A program made the translations under genes and the position numbers. The notes below the pieces were generated by a model. The model did not search any database, had not been told where the DNA came from, and saw only the letters and a list, made by a program, of their open reading frames with translations. Below, one piece after another: positions 1 through 12,159 of a stretch of DNA of 64,000 nt (positions are counted from its first letter, which is position 1; the number at the start of each line of letters is the position of its first letter). The stretch comes from Buddleja alternifolia (lineage: Eukaryota > Streptophyta > Magnoliopsida > Lamiales > Scrophulariaceae): assembly GCA_019426215.1 (NCBI GenBank), contig CM033408.1:31785953-31849952 (forward strand), read 5' to 3'.

Positions 1-1510
1 TCACAGCATACAATTGACGATCATTACACATTGCAATTTCCCCAGCGTGTCTAGCTACCCAATTAATGGTGGACCTGCCCTTTCGGCTGACCCTTCAAAC
101 ATGCCCAGGTGTGAGTGCAATAAATTGGCGTATTCCGAACTGTCGAAGAACACGCTCAGGACGATGATACTCTACGATGGCAAAGAATATCATTGAAACT
201 GATGCTCGCCAAACGTTATCATTCAAACATTGAGGTGGCAACTCGGCAATGTCTGCATCATTGAAATTGTATGGTGTCCAAACAAACTGAAATACAAAAA
301 TATTGATTTACAATATATTAGTAGGAGATAGATATAACTTCACAATAATTTTTTTAAAAAAAATCCCGACTCACATGTCCATCCGCCATCTGGTCTAGAC
401 CATCTCTAATTGCCCGGACGTTATGACTGACTGAAGCAGTATTTGTAGTAAGTCAATACCACCTTCAAACAACAATCATTGAAAATAATTAAAGAAATTG
501 AACGTTTCTTAATTAAACATAATATTCAAATGGTAAATTACCGTGAAGCATAAGATTTTCGGGCAATGCCATCCACGTTAACTCCCGCCATCTGTCTAGG
601 TACTCCATCGGACCTTACAATCAAAATCGTACTCCACGCTCATATCTGTTAAAGGAGAAATATATTAATTGAATAATCATGAATTATTTTATCAGAAATA
701 ATAACGTCTAAATAATAATTTTTCTCACCTGTAATAATGGCATGAAACCTGCAACATCGTTTCTTTCTACTCGGGAACCATTCGACAATTTTCGGTACAA
801 ATGAGCCAATACTGCACTCCCCCAACTGTATATGCGTACTAAGTTTATATCTTCAAACATACTCAACCACACTACAGGAATAACATCTCCTGTGGTGTCG
901 GAACACATCACACTCCCGAGCAACAAAAGGGCCCAACAACGGGCTACCTGATCAACTACAAATTCTTCAGATTGATCATTTATTTGTTGAGGCTGACTCA
1001 AAACATGGGTAACAAGCTTTCGAACAGGTATTCTATGACCGTGCCTGAAATCTGCCGGCAATAAGTACAATCCTAATTGTCCAAATTCATATAAGATGTA
1101 ACCTTCATCTGCTTCGAAGTGCCGATATGCAACTACAGCTCTACCATCAACTGGTAGACCATATAAAATTGCAATATCTTGGAGAGTTATCGTAGCCTCT
1201 CTGGTCCTAAAATGAAATGTGTTCGTCTCTAGGCGTCATCTCTCAATTAGGGCCTTGACAAGGCCCAGGTCGTTTTTAAACTGAGATAACTGGTATACCC
1301 TATAAAACCCCATCTCATCAAGCTTTACCTTGACGCGGTTATGCAAAGGAGATTCATATGCAACTGGAAAACCCCAACTGTATATGCAGAGTCAGCTCGC
1401 CGAACACGATAAGTGAAGTCTGGATGATCAACAACTGCCTCAGATACATGATTGTCCTGATCATACAATACGCTCCCATCAACCGGGCCAAAAACATTAC
1501 GCTCAGCCAT
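1..1510 (-). pseudogene. Plant mobile domain (MAIN-like / PP7 long-form-like) pseudogene, 3' part cut by window edge
   Basis: The translation matches the transposon-derived plant mobile domain found in MAIN-like proteins and 'serine/threonine phosphatase 7 long form homolog' proteins. Reading 3' to 5', the pieces are MAERNVFGPVDGSVLY (from 1510), EATITLQDIAILYGLPVDGR (about 1200-1130), WGSAVLAHLYRKL (about 820-780), VRAIRDGLDQMADGH (about 420-375) and FVWTPYNFNDADIAELPPQC (from 286). Exon borders are plausible: exon 1 ends near 729 (CAG/GTGAG), the next spans about 645-542, then about 433-375, then 286 to the edge. It is broken. There is a frameshift near 1340, a TGA at about 1240 where the family has Trp (ER-W-R-ETNTFHF), a TGA at the start of exon 2 where Trp is expected, and a further TGA in the last exon. 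Such genes are often carried by Mutator-like elements. The family call is firm; function is presumably lost. Confidence 0.8.
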
Positions 1511-1559
1511 CCTGCATTTACATATCCACAACAATGTTAATTTACATTCTACGATATAA

Positions 1560-2530
1560 ATTACACTTAATATTTAGTAAATTAAATTGTATCTATTAAT
1601 TCGAGATTATACCTAAAAAAAAGGAATTTAAATATACTAATTAGAGATTATACCTAAAAATTGGAGATTACACTTTAGAAATGAAAAAAATAAATAAATT
1701 GCATTTAAAAAATCGAATTTAAACATACTAATTTAAACTACTAATCGAATCTACACCTAACTACTCCAAATTAAACCTATTAATTCGAACGTTTAGAAAA
1801 CTCTTCCATCCAATTTGAAATTAAACGTAACAACTCAAAAACAAACCAAACAATTCGAAATCAAACCTATAAATTCAAATTATACCAACTAATTCGAATA
1901 TTATACCAAACATTTCCAAAAATATAGCAACCAATTCAAAATTAAAGCTAATCGAAATTAAGCCCAATAAATTTTAACTTATACCGAACAATTCAAAATT
2001 AAACCTAACAACTAGAAATCAAACCTAACAATTCGAAATTAAACCTATAAATTCAAGTTATACCGAACAATTCGAAAATTATACCAACTCATTCTAACAT
2101 TATACCAAACAATTCAAAATTAAACCTAACAACTCAAAATCAAACCTAACAATTCAAAATTAAACACTACAAATTCAAATTATACCGAACATTTAGAAAA
2201 TTATACCAACCAATTCCAACATTATACCAAATAATTCAAAAATAAAACTAAAAATTGACATTACACCTAAAAGTCAAAATTGAACCTAAAAATAAAAAAT
2301 CAACCTATTAATTCAAAAATTATTCCAACCAATTCCAACATTATACCAAATAATTCAAATATAACACTAAAAATTGACATTATGCCTAAAAGTCAAAATT
2401 AAACCTAAAAATAAAAAAATAACCTATTAATTCAAAAATTATACCAATATATTCGAGAATTATACCAAATAATTCAAAAATTATAGCTAACAAATCGAAT
2501 TTATCAGTACAAATTCAATTTTTCCACCCT
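1560..2530. repeat. AT-rich degenerate tandem repeat tract
   Basis: This stretch is made of drifting copies of short phrases such as AATTCAAAATTAAACCTAAC and AATTATACCAACCAATTC. Between about 2226 and 2460 a longer period of roughly 117 bp can be read. It lies directly upstream of the mobile-domain pseudogene and holds no open frame. It may be the decayed subterminal repeat region of the transposon that carried that gene; that link is inference. Confidence 0.6.
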
Positions 2531-2889
2531 AAATTACAATACTATTATAATAATAAAAAAAGCAATATACAAACTCTACATATAACAAATTTAAAAGTAT
2601 AAATGAATGAAAAAAAGAAATTTACCTTAATTTCTTGGTTGATGATGGAGAATTTCGTTTAAAAATGCACGAAAAAAAACTTTGTGTAACAATGGTGGAA
2701 GAAGAGAAAGAGAAAGAGAGGGATGAAGAAATGCAATGTAGTGTGGAGAGGGATGAAGAAATGCAACGTTACTCATTTCCTTTCTTCTCATTCGCATGCA
2801 TTCAAAGAAAAAGAAAAGAAAAAGGCTGCAAAAGGCAGCCTTTTGTCAGCGGTCAAAAGAGATCGCTAACAATTAAAAAAAAAAGAAAA

Positions 2890-2969
2890 GTGAGAGACGA
2901 CATAGCATATGCCGTCTCTCACTAAATAAATAAAAAAAATATCACAAGAGACGACATACACTATGTCGT
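2890..2969. repeat. Two adjacent short hairpins
   Basis: The first inverted repeat is GTGAGAGACG...CGTCTCTCAC at 2890-2922, with one mismatch near the loop. The second is ACGACATA-CAC-TATGTCGT at 2951-2969. Both share the word GAGACGACATA. They sit just outside the AT-rich tract and could be remnants of transposon termini. No coding frame is involved. Confidence 0.55.
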
Positions 2970-3085
2970 AACGTACTACTATCTGATTGGTCCCATTTTT
3001 CCAATATTTTCTAATTTTTTTTTTATATTATTAATTTAATTTTCCCGTGCAACATGTCCTCTTTTCCAATTCAAATTATCAGTAA

Positions 3086-3312
3086 TATTTTTATATAAAA
3101 CTTCATGTAACACGCATAGATGTTTGACAAATGTAATACATGGCCCATGGGCGGTTAGTATGTAGAGAGAGAAAAAAAATTGTATTGTGGAAAAAATCTG
3201 AAAATTTTATATCCACATCCACCTGTATTTTTATATAAAACTTCATGTAACACGCATAGATGTCTGACAAATGTAATACATGGCCCATGGGCGGTTAGTA
3301 TGTAGAGAGAAA
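3086..3312. repeat. 140-bp tandem duplication
   Basis: A segment beginning TATTTTTATATAAAACTTCA at 3086 recurs at 3226 with one or two differences over about 87 bp, including the word CATGGCCCATGGGCGG. The second copy runs into a C11 tract at 3313-3323. Confidence 0.85.
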
Positions 3313-3394
3313 CCCCCCCCCCCACCCCAAAAACTGTATTGACTTGGAAAAATCTGCTTTAAAATTCTATACTACATATGATGGATATTAGAAG

Positions 3395-3524
3395 ATATTC
3401 TATGCTCGCTCGGCCCTTGGATCCCCCCAACAGGGGGGGGGGGGGGGTTCAAAATCCCATTTAACCCCCCATGTGGGGGGATCCAACGGTCTTCGTTGGG
3501 TCTTGGCCCAGCATAGAATTTTCC
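3395..3524. mobile_element. Short inverted-repeat element containing a G15 tract
   Basis: The left arm (ATTCTATGCT, then CGGCCCTTGGATCCCCCC) and the right arm (GGGGGGATCCAACGG, then GGCCCAGCATAGAAT) are imperfect reverse complements around a G15 run at 3433-3447. The outer word CATAGAATTTTCC also closes the MITE family seen at 26.3 and 43.5 kb, so this may be a distant relative. It is non-coding. Confidence 0.5.
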
Positions 3525-3697
3525 CCTTATGTATGACATATACCTCATTGTTTTATTTTATAACTATGTAATTACCAACTTCTTTGGAAAAGGAAAATTA
3601 AAATATAAATCAAAATTGTGAGTTTGTGACATGCTTCAGAGGGTGTTTGGGTGAGCTTATAATAAGTTACTTAAAACAACTTTTAAGATTTGGAATT

Positions 3698-3905
3698 ATT
3701 ACCAAAGACCTCTTGGTCTAGTAGTATCCATCTCTCACTTTATGTGAGAGGTCCTGGATTCGAGTTCAGGTTGCCACAGGTTGTAGTTCTCCCTTTTTTT
3801 ATGGAGCTAGATAGAGTCTTTATGGCTCAAGATTATGATTATCAACCTATGTTTGTCGGGTTAGATATTTAGGGTATCCCCCTTCGTCTTGAATTAATTA
3901 AAAAA
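3698..3905 (+). mobile_element. tRNA-derived SINE, family A, copy 1
   Basis: A box-A-like word (TTGGTCTAGTAGTA) is followed about 45 bp later by a box-B-like word (GGATTCGAGTTC), the internal RNA polymerase III promoter layout of tRNA-derived SINEs. The body continues GGTTGCCACAGG...AGATAGAGTCTTTATGG...GTCGGGTTAGATAT and ends TCTTGAATTAATTAAAAAAT. A close copy lies at 15.1 kb and a fragment at 58.0 kb. It cannot be a working tRNA gene because no acceptor stem can be formed. A weak flanking match, ATTTGGA, may be the target duplication. Confidence 0.75.
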
Positions 3906-6186
3906 TATTTGGATTTTTTTTAAAAAAAATAATATCTTAATAAGTTCCTGGATTAAAATGTTATCTGCTTATAAGTTTCTCAAATATAAGTTAAGATATC
4001 ACATTTTATTTTTTAAGATATTAACAGACCTTTCTGGTTTGAATATCTCAATTACAATATTATCAATAGTAACATAATACTATAAAGTTTATGATTTTAT
4101 TTTATTCAAATACTATAAGGTTTATGATTTTATTTTATTCAAATACTAATCTTGATAATTATTATAATCTCGTGTCAAAGCTATATACCACTTTTTGCAT
4201 CACCAAATTTCCACTTCCTAATTGGCATATTATTGCCACATTGGCGTTGACCCACAATGTATAAAACTTTATGTACTGATTAATACTTTCCAAAATATGC
4301 CATATCAACCATGGCACAATTCTCATAATCTAACATTCAGGAAACTACATTTAATTCTCTGTATTTACTTATTTAATTATGATTTTTTTAGTTTTACGTT
4401 CTTCATGACGCGGCTGATTTTTATTCACAAAAGATATTTCATGATTCGCTTTGATAATTATTAGTGAAAAAGTTCTTCATGTAAGTATTAACTGTTATTA
4501 GTTGAGTTTATGAATAATAATATATAATTGGTAAACTTAATAACTGAAAACCAAAAGGATTGATAATTATTATTGCTAATAGTTATAGATGAATTAAGTT
4601 TTTTACGTGAATTTTGATTACATCGGTAACTAACTTATTTTGAATTTTAAAATTTGACGATATTTAGAGAAATAGTTTTTTTGAGAGAAATATTAAAATA
4701 AAGATTGATACCTATATTTATTCAAATATATATATATATATAATTATTTAAATGACACAATTGACTACTGAGTTCAATGAAACTAACTTAGATGACCTCA
4801 ATATTTGTATTTTATCTTATATATGCATAAAATTTCAAAAATATATATTTAGAATAAAATCTAACATTGTATAAGTTACAAAAACATCGTATAAAAAGAA
4901 TTAATAACTTATAAAATGTTTCCAACAACATTATCGACAAAATGAGCCTCAAATAAAAACCCAATAGATATTGATGGTGGTCGTATTCTTGTTGGGGGGC
5001 ACGTCAAATGGAGACCCCAATAGACATTGATCCTTTTGTCAATTCCTTGTCCAAAGTTTTGGTAATTTGGTGGGAATATTCATTAAAGGCTAGATATATT
5101 CCCACATGTCACGTCATTATATATAGGTGAACGAGTTTAAATTACTGTGTATTTTGTATATTTTGTTGAAGTTGAGGTGATGAGTTCGTCCGATAAAATA
5201 GAGTGTTATACGGACTCGTGTAAGCACGCTTAGAGAAAACAGTTACGTCGGTCGTCAATTTCTCTACTTTTAACTAGCAAAAGATAGAAAAAAATGGCTA
5301 AATACATTCCAAAAAATGAAAAACGACTTTGATATTAAGCTCATTTCAAACATAGAGAAACGAAAAAAAATAAAAAAATTGAATGTGCTAGAGTTGAAAT
5401 GAGGTTCATTATTGCGTTATCTTCCTAGTACAATGTGCTTCATGTGATTATTTATGGCCACAAGGCATCAAAAATTTCTGTCAATTGCGAAAGAGATATG
5501 GCAAGACGCGTGACAACGACTTTTAATTTCAAACAATAATCGTGCTATGCATGTGACCTGGGTCTACAATTAGAGTCGAATTTTCCTTTGTTCAAGCTTC
5601 GAATCAGAAAGCACTTGAAATCAAAATACTGTCATTTAGGTCAAGTTAAGAATTTATCCTAATGGGATCCTCCGACTATTGAGTCAGCAAAGACAATTAA
5701 GGTTCGAATAGGATGCTAAGTGGAGAGTGTGACGGTAAAGAATATATATACCTAATAAACACTCTGAACCATGATATTCAAAGAGTTTTACATGGTGTAC
5801 TCGATATCGACATGTGACACGATCCTTCATCCTTGATGAATATGACCATATGGATATAATCTATGATCAGTATTAATGGTCATTGGGTTGGATCGAGTCA
5901 AATCCACCAAAAACAAATTGCGCGAATTCTTTGGCTTATAGGCAATTTTAATAATTTTATAGGTAGTATACTCATTTAATTATTATGCCTAAATTAAGCA
6001 TATTACCATGATACTTGTGAGGGTAATTTTCGTTAAATGTAGTGTAGTAGTAAAAATTACTCCAAATATTTTATTTCAATAGTGTATGATGATCTGATTC
6101 CATTAACTTTGATGCAGAAAAATAGAGAGTCAAATATCATGTAAAAGTATTTTTATTAAAACATTAATATTATTTGCACGTTAGGA
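3906..6186. other. Intergenic AT-rich DNA without recognisable genes
   Basis: No supportable coding frame was found. The only structure noticed is a 33-bp tandem duplication starting at 4078 (TACTATAAAGTTTATGATTT, again at 4111) and a short AT microsatellite near 4728. Confidence 0.6.
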
Positions 6187-6772
6187 AGACGTGTTATTGA
6201 TATAATCAATTTTCACTCCTCTCTCTCCCCATCCATCTCTAAACCATATCCTTCTTTTTTTCTATATTCCTCCGCCGACGATGGTTTGGTGAAGCAGTCG
6301 TCTTCTTCACCACTGTTACCATCACCATCGTTGGCGGGTTGGGTTGGAGCACCCTTCTTCAACTTGCACATCACATCTTCAAATCTGACGAGACGGCTAT
6401 GAATCTAACGAGACAGATCTGACGAGATAAAGACGGGTGATGCATGAATTTTTATATAGCGTTCTAGATTTTTTGCTTAGTATTTTACTTTCAATTTCGT
6501 ATGAGAGTTTGTTTTCTCTTTCGAATGAGAGTTTGTTTTCTCTCTCGAATGAGAGTTTTATCTCTCCTTGAATAGGAGTTACACAAGAATTTTCTTGTGT
6601 TCGGTTGTGAGTTCTTAATATTTGTTATCTTCAAGAACTTGATAGTTAGTGTTTCAGATGTTCTTACTACATCGTTTGAGTCGATATGAATTGTATTGTT
6701 CCAAGCGTTATAAACTTTCGATTGGATGATATATAAGACCGATTTTTCTTTAAAAAAAGACGTGTTATTGAT
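6187..6772 (+). mobile_element. Retroposed sequence with 15-bp target duplication and A-tail
   Basis: AGACGTGTTATTGAT occurs at 6187-6201 and again at 6758-6772, flanking a 556-bp insert that ends TTTTTCTTTAAAAAAA. Target duplication plus 3' A-tail is the signature of target-primed reverse transcription, so the insert is a SINE, a 5'-truncated LINE or a retroposed transcript on the plus strand. The body holds a hairpin (CCGCCGACGATGG / CCATCGTTGGCGG, about 6272-6340) and three near-repeats of TCGAATGAGAGTTTGTTTTC at 6498-6560. I recognise no protein in it. Confidence 0.7.
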
Positions 6773-7643
6773 GAAAAATTTTAAAAAAATTACCTCAATT
6801 CAAAATTAATTATCCATTAGACACAACTGATCACAATTCCCAATTTATTTATGTAATATTAAATACTTTATTTACTCTCTTCAACTTTTGGAGGGTTGAC
6901 TAAAAGTAAATATAATCAGCTAAAAAAATATTTTAGCAAGATCTCGAGCAATCAAAATCGAATTATAATAATATATGATTGATCATTTAAATTACATAAT
7001 TCTGAAATGATACAGAATACTCCAGATCCGCATTTATATTCTTAATTTGCACTGACTTCATTGAACTTTTATATACTTTTTTCTTCAAACTTATCTGCAT
7101 ATTCTGGAATCATATTCAGCATCCCCATACAAAATTGACCCAAAAAAATCGTTAGTAGTACGTCACATGGGTCATACTTAGTGGCTCCCAGGATGATCTC
7201 AACCATCACATGCATATATGATGGTAGACTCCCCACATGGTGATCTCTAGGGTGAAAATCACCCGGGAGTCATTAAGTATCACCTATACATAACTGTCCA
7301 TTTTCACGGCTTAAAACGATTGAGAATATAGAGCTCGTCATTTATATGAGCATATTATCAATTAATGATAGCTGACTTATAAATCGGTGGTGCTTGAAAC
7401 TTATTTTGTACGTATGTTCTCGAGACTGTATTAATTAAGTTGGACAATATGTTCCATTATACTTTTAAAAAAAAAATCTCAACAATTAAGTTTGTTTTTT
7501 ATTTAGTAGTCACTGCTGAATTCCACTTGAAATAAGTTTTTCGCTCATTAAATAGTGTGCAACCGTGTGTTTGGTGTTTAACTGTTTATCATGTTATTTT
7601 TAGGAGCTCACGAATTGATTTTAAGAGCTTCAATCACACACAC

Positions 7644-7686
<43 letters not shown>

Positions 7687-7915
7687 ATATATCTATATAT
7701 ATACACAATACAGATTAATAATGTTTTATCCTTACGTCTGTAACACAAAAATATAACCCATTCAATGAATAATTACTTTCTTATTTAATCATTTATTTAT
7801 TAATTGTCCAAAACGAAATAAACAAACAAAATTTGGACCACCACAATATAGAGACCCCCCATTGATGTTTAACTTATCCATAGCCTATGTTTAGATATCA
7901 ATATTTTCAGGATAC
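6773..7915. other. Intergenic DNA with an AT microsatellite
   Basis: No gene is supported. A long (AT)n tract spans about 7646-7700. The rest is unique-looking AT-rich sequence. Confidence 0.55.
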
Positions 7916-7917
7916 GC

Positions 7918-8327
7918 TAGGGGTGCCCATGAATTGAGCTCAAGCTGAATCTAGTCAATTTTTTTGGTTCGAGCCGAGTTCGAGCTCGAACTCGAACTCA
8001 AAAAAGAAATAAATATTTCATATTTTTAATTAATCTATATATTATTAATTTTGTATTAATATATATAATTAAATATAATCATGATTAGTATTAAATATAT
8101 CATTATTTATATTATAAGATATTATATTATCTATATATATTAAAATATATTATATTATATATACTAATAAATAAATAAATAAAAAATTATTGTTTATTCA
8201 AGCTCGCGAGCCTTTGAACATGCATTTTTGGGCTTGAGCTCGGCTCGCAAAAAAACACGGCACGAGTTCGAATTTTCTTAAGCTCGTATCGAGCTTTTTC
8301 GAGCCGACTCGACTCGTTGATCACCCC
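7918..8327. mobile_element. GAGCTCG-rich non-autonomous element, probably hAT-like
   Basis: The segment starts CTAGGGGTGCCCATGAATTG and ends GTTGATCACCCCTAAG, giving the short inverted terminus TAGGGGTG/CACCCCTA. Next to both ends are clusters of CGAGCTCGAACTCGAACTC-type words, and the centre is very AT-rich. Similar segments lie at 10.15-10.39, 15.34-15.51 and 28.75-29.13 kb. Short TAGGGGTG termini are typical of plant hAT-type MITEs; the superfamily call is inference. Confidence 0.6.
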
Positions 8328-8329
8328 TA

Positions 8330-11300
8330 AGATAGACTAACCAAGAAGTGGATTTTAAAGATTCTCAGAATTTCAAGTTCCATCTAATTATTATTGTTAC
8401 GATGGATTTCAAAAAATTATTATTACATAAAGGACTGTAATTTTATCGGGCTTCGAAATCTCGAGAATTTTAAGGATATATTCTTAAAAAAGTCGCCACT
8501 GCTTGACCTTGTGGTAAGGTGAGACCCGTTTCAAATTTGAGTGTCTTTCAATCAACAATAAAAGCTCGACTTTATATATAACTCGCAAAATTCTTCCTTG
8601 CACCCTTATAATTTCCACGAAACCTCCTCCAATTTTCGAGTCCTTTTTTGAGAGAATTTTTCTGAAAGTGAGAAGGTTTTTGCACCTGGTTTTCTCAAGA
8701 GCAGATCTAGAAAATACCAAGGAATGTGAATGATTTTATGATGCACAAATACGCCTAAAAATGATCTCATGCATTATCGTATTCATATCTTATCCATATC
8801 CAATACATATACTCCCGGATACCGTGTATGGTCCATTTTTTAAGCGTCCGAAAATAAAAAGAAAAGAGAATATTCTGGATATTGTATCCAACATAAAATT
8901 TAAAGTATCCGACATGCCTTGGCCCTTGGATAACAAACAAAGTGTTGTTTTTTAAGATTATACAATATCTTTTGGGTTAAAATAGGGAAAAAATAATATT
9001 ATTGGTCTTTTGTTAAAAATTAAATCATAAGAGTTAAACAAATGACAAAGAAATTTAAAGAACTAGATAAAATTTTATTTATGTCAATGAATCTATTGAA
9101 TCAACTTTATTTTTAAATATTATACATGCATATATATACACATATCCTCAACGTATCATATCCTAATTTTTTAGATTTTGGTATTTTGTATCCGTATCAT
9201 ATCGTATCCGAATCCATATTTTCCGTATTAACATAGGAACGATCAAATATAATCCTCAGGCCAAAAAAAAAAACACTAAGGCCAAGTAAAGTGGGATCTC
9301 CACTTATACACTAAAAGTAAAAAAAAAAGAGAGCTTAATTAAAGACAATAAAGAAGAAAAAAGAACAAAGCAAAATGAAATTGCAACTTTTTAGTATTAC
9401 TTTTGAAATTTTAACAAAAGAAAGATGAATGAATGAATTAAGAAAGAAGGGTCCAATTATTTGAAATGTCATGCATCTTTAGTTGTCTCATTGAGCCACC
9501 CCACTATAAATTCAACCAAGTAAAAGTAGTAACTAAGAAAGGTGCGCAAGAATGAGTGATTGTCATCAAAATATTATAAACATTTTTTTTATATATAAAT
9601 ATTATAAACATATATACTTGTGATTGTATAAACGTCAATGGCTCTACCAAAATTAACTTAAAATGTCAATCCTGATCCTATTTTTTAATATGATGATTAC
9701 ATCAATTACATTAAATATCGAGTAAACTTTCATCAATTGTAATTTTCTATTACAAACTAAAATTATTAAACTACTATATAAATAAATAAACAATTTATAT
9801 ATCTGATAAGATCGAACACGTGACTTTTAAGTCACGGGCCATCTTGACCTCTATATGAGCACATCAAGTCCGGTGGCTTAGAAAATAATAGGAATGTGGG
9901 CCCCACCTCTTTCTTTCTTTCTTTTTAGCTATTTTAATTTTTGAAGAATGACCCAATATTTTCTTTGATGCCTTTTGGACACGACCAACCTTGCTAAGCT
10001 CATCAAACCACGAATTTAATAATGACACAATTAGACGACACTTTTAGATGCAATTTGAGGTCCAAATTGCTCGATGCAGTTGCATATACCGTGTTAATAA
10101 TGAATAATGTTTCTCAAATTGGACAAGTAGTGCACATCAAATAGAGTCAACTCGAAAATAGCTCGATTTTTTGACTCGAGGTTTATTGTTTGTCTTCGCT
10201 AAGCCAACAAATCTCAAAATTTCTAATTTACATTAAATCTTATATTTAATATTTTAATAAATACAAATCAAGCGAGTTTGAGCTTGATTTCAATCTCGAT
10301 CTATTTTTTTTCTTGCGAACCATACATATCCTATTTAATTTCTGATCTACAAATTTCATCAACCACGGCTCAAACTCAACTCAAATAAACATTTTAAACT
10401 TACCTGAAATTTTTGGGGGAAAAAACAGAAAAAAATATTATAGAGAAAAATAGAGGTAGGAAATATTTTAGAGCTTTGTTGAGTGATAGCCCACTAATAA
10501 AGCTGGATTTGTAGCTTATTTCAAGTTGTCTGCACATTAAAATTATTTTTTGAAATAAATAAATAATTTGTTCTTGAGAAAACATGACAAAGAAGATCGA
10601 TCCACGTGTCTTCAGGAATTTCACGTGATTATTGCCATTCGAATTAATTAATAAATTTATGATTGATAAGGTTATTAAAATAAACGAAGTTTTTGTCCTA
10701 ATTTTCATTTGACCCTTCAGAACCTATCCACAAATCTGTTTCTTGTTAATTAATTATGATCATTGTAAACTAAAGCACATATTTTTATGTTTATTTTTTG
10801 AAGAAAAAGGCCAAATTTCATTTAAAGAATAATATAAATATTATTTCCTCTCCAGCGTGGAGTCTATTTGGGAAGTGTTGAAATTGGTCCAATCTCATAT
10901 AATATGTACAAAAGAGGTGCATACAAGTAGTGCCACTAATTTCAACAGACACCGTTAACTGAAATTAGGAGCACTAGTCTCTTTATACCAATCGAAAAAT
11001 CTAAAATTTGGTAAGTCAAATTTGTCCATTCCAACCAAGTCTCGAGCAATTCCGATAATCTGATGAGGAAGAAGAACGCGAGAAATGAATGTTTCGCACG
11101 CCACGCTTGCGAGAAAATCAGCAAGTAATTCCCTTCCCTATAGATATGAAAAATATTTACTGTGTTTTTGCTTATAGGTCAGAGACATTTTAGGTCGCAA
11201 TGCAGGATATGAGTTCTTAGGGCTTCAAAATTTAGTCAGATCAACACACATTTGTCCAATTATCCAAAAAACAAAAAAAATCCCATTTGTCCACACATTA

Positions 11301-12159
11301 ACTTTTTGGGCGAGAATCCATGATTTTCCATTAGAGAAGACAAGAACCCATGATGAAAAGAAGTAATTTGACCATTTTTAGAACTAATGAGAAGACAAAA
11401 ATTCATAATGAAAATAGGGAATTTGACTATTTTTAGAAAGTTCTAAGACGACAAATCAACATAATCACAATCATTTGGACCCATCAATTCGAGCACATAT
11501 GTGTTCGGACTTCTGAGACACTAAGACTTGGAATCACGAGCAATCTAAATCAAACAGTTCTCTTTCGTTGGCCTAATTATCGATTAGAGATTTATCTTGT
11601 ATAAATAGTTATTGGTTTTATAAGTAAATTCACTTCGCATTCAATGATCTTGATTCTGTTCATACGAATCCTCATTCCATTTTAATAGTCACCAAACAAA
11701 TAAATTTATCACACTTTCCTGCATCTATGGTTTATACTTTATTGATCAATAAAATCAAGTCCTAATTTTGTGATTGAGATGTTAGTTATATATCTAGGGG
11801 CCTTAGTGCAGGTTCCGAAGCACTCAGACGGTTAAAGATAATACGGTGAACATAAAAACGAAGCACATTAATCTCATATTAAAGGTTTCTACATTGTTCA
11901 CAACTGCAAAATACAACAAAAATAGAGTAATCCTAAACTCTTATTCAGCAGCAAAGATACTTATCTAATACCACAAAGAGCATTAGGTAACATGGAACCA
12001 ATGTGAAGGCAATAAATAACTAACATTAATGGTGAAGAATAATGGGAGTACAACATAGTCACTCAAACCTGCCAAATTCAAATTTCTTCTCAAGATTTCG
12101 GGTAGACACCATAAAATTTCCCAAAATGAATTTGATTAAGGGTTCGTTTGGCTCATTTT
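8330..12159. other. Intergenic region with no supported gene
   Basis: Short open frames at 8484-8720, 10400-10708 and 10942-11124 lack homology, codon bias or splice context. A degenerate GAGCTCG-type repeat lies at about 10150-10390. At 8495-8535 a faint box A/box B arrangement (CTTGACCTTGTGGTAAGG...GTTTCAAATTTG) could be an old SINE, but it is not convincing. The V-ATPase 3' UTR probably occupies the last few hundred bases. Confidence 0.5.

Noticed and set aside
2635..2925. 96-residue Glu/Lys-rich frame
   Set aside because: Purine-rich low complexity next to hairpins; it includes one hairpin arm and shows no domain.
8484..8720. 78-residue frame and a faint Pol III box arrangement
   Set aside because: No homology, weak boxes, no tail or target duplication; not enough to call a gene or SINE.
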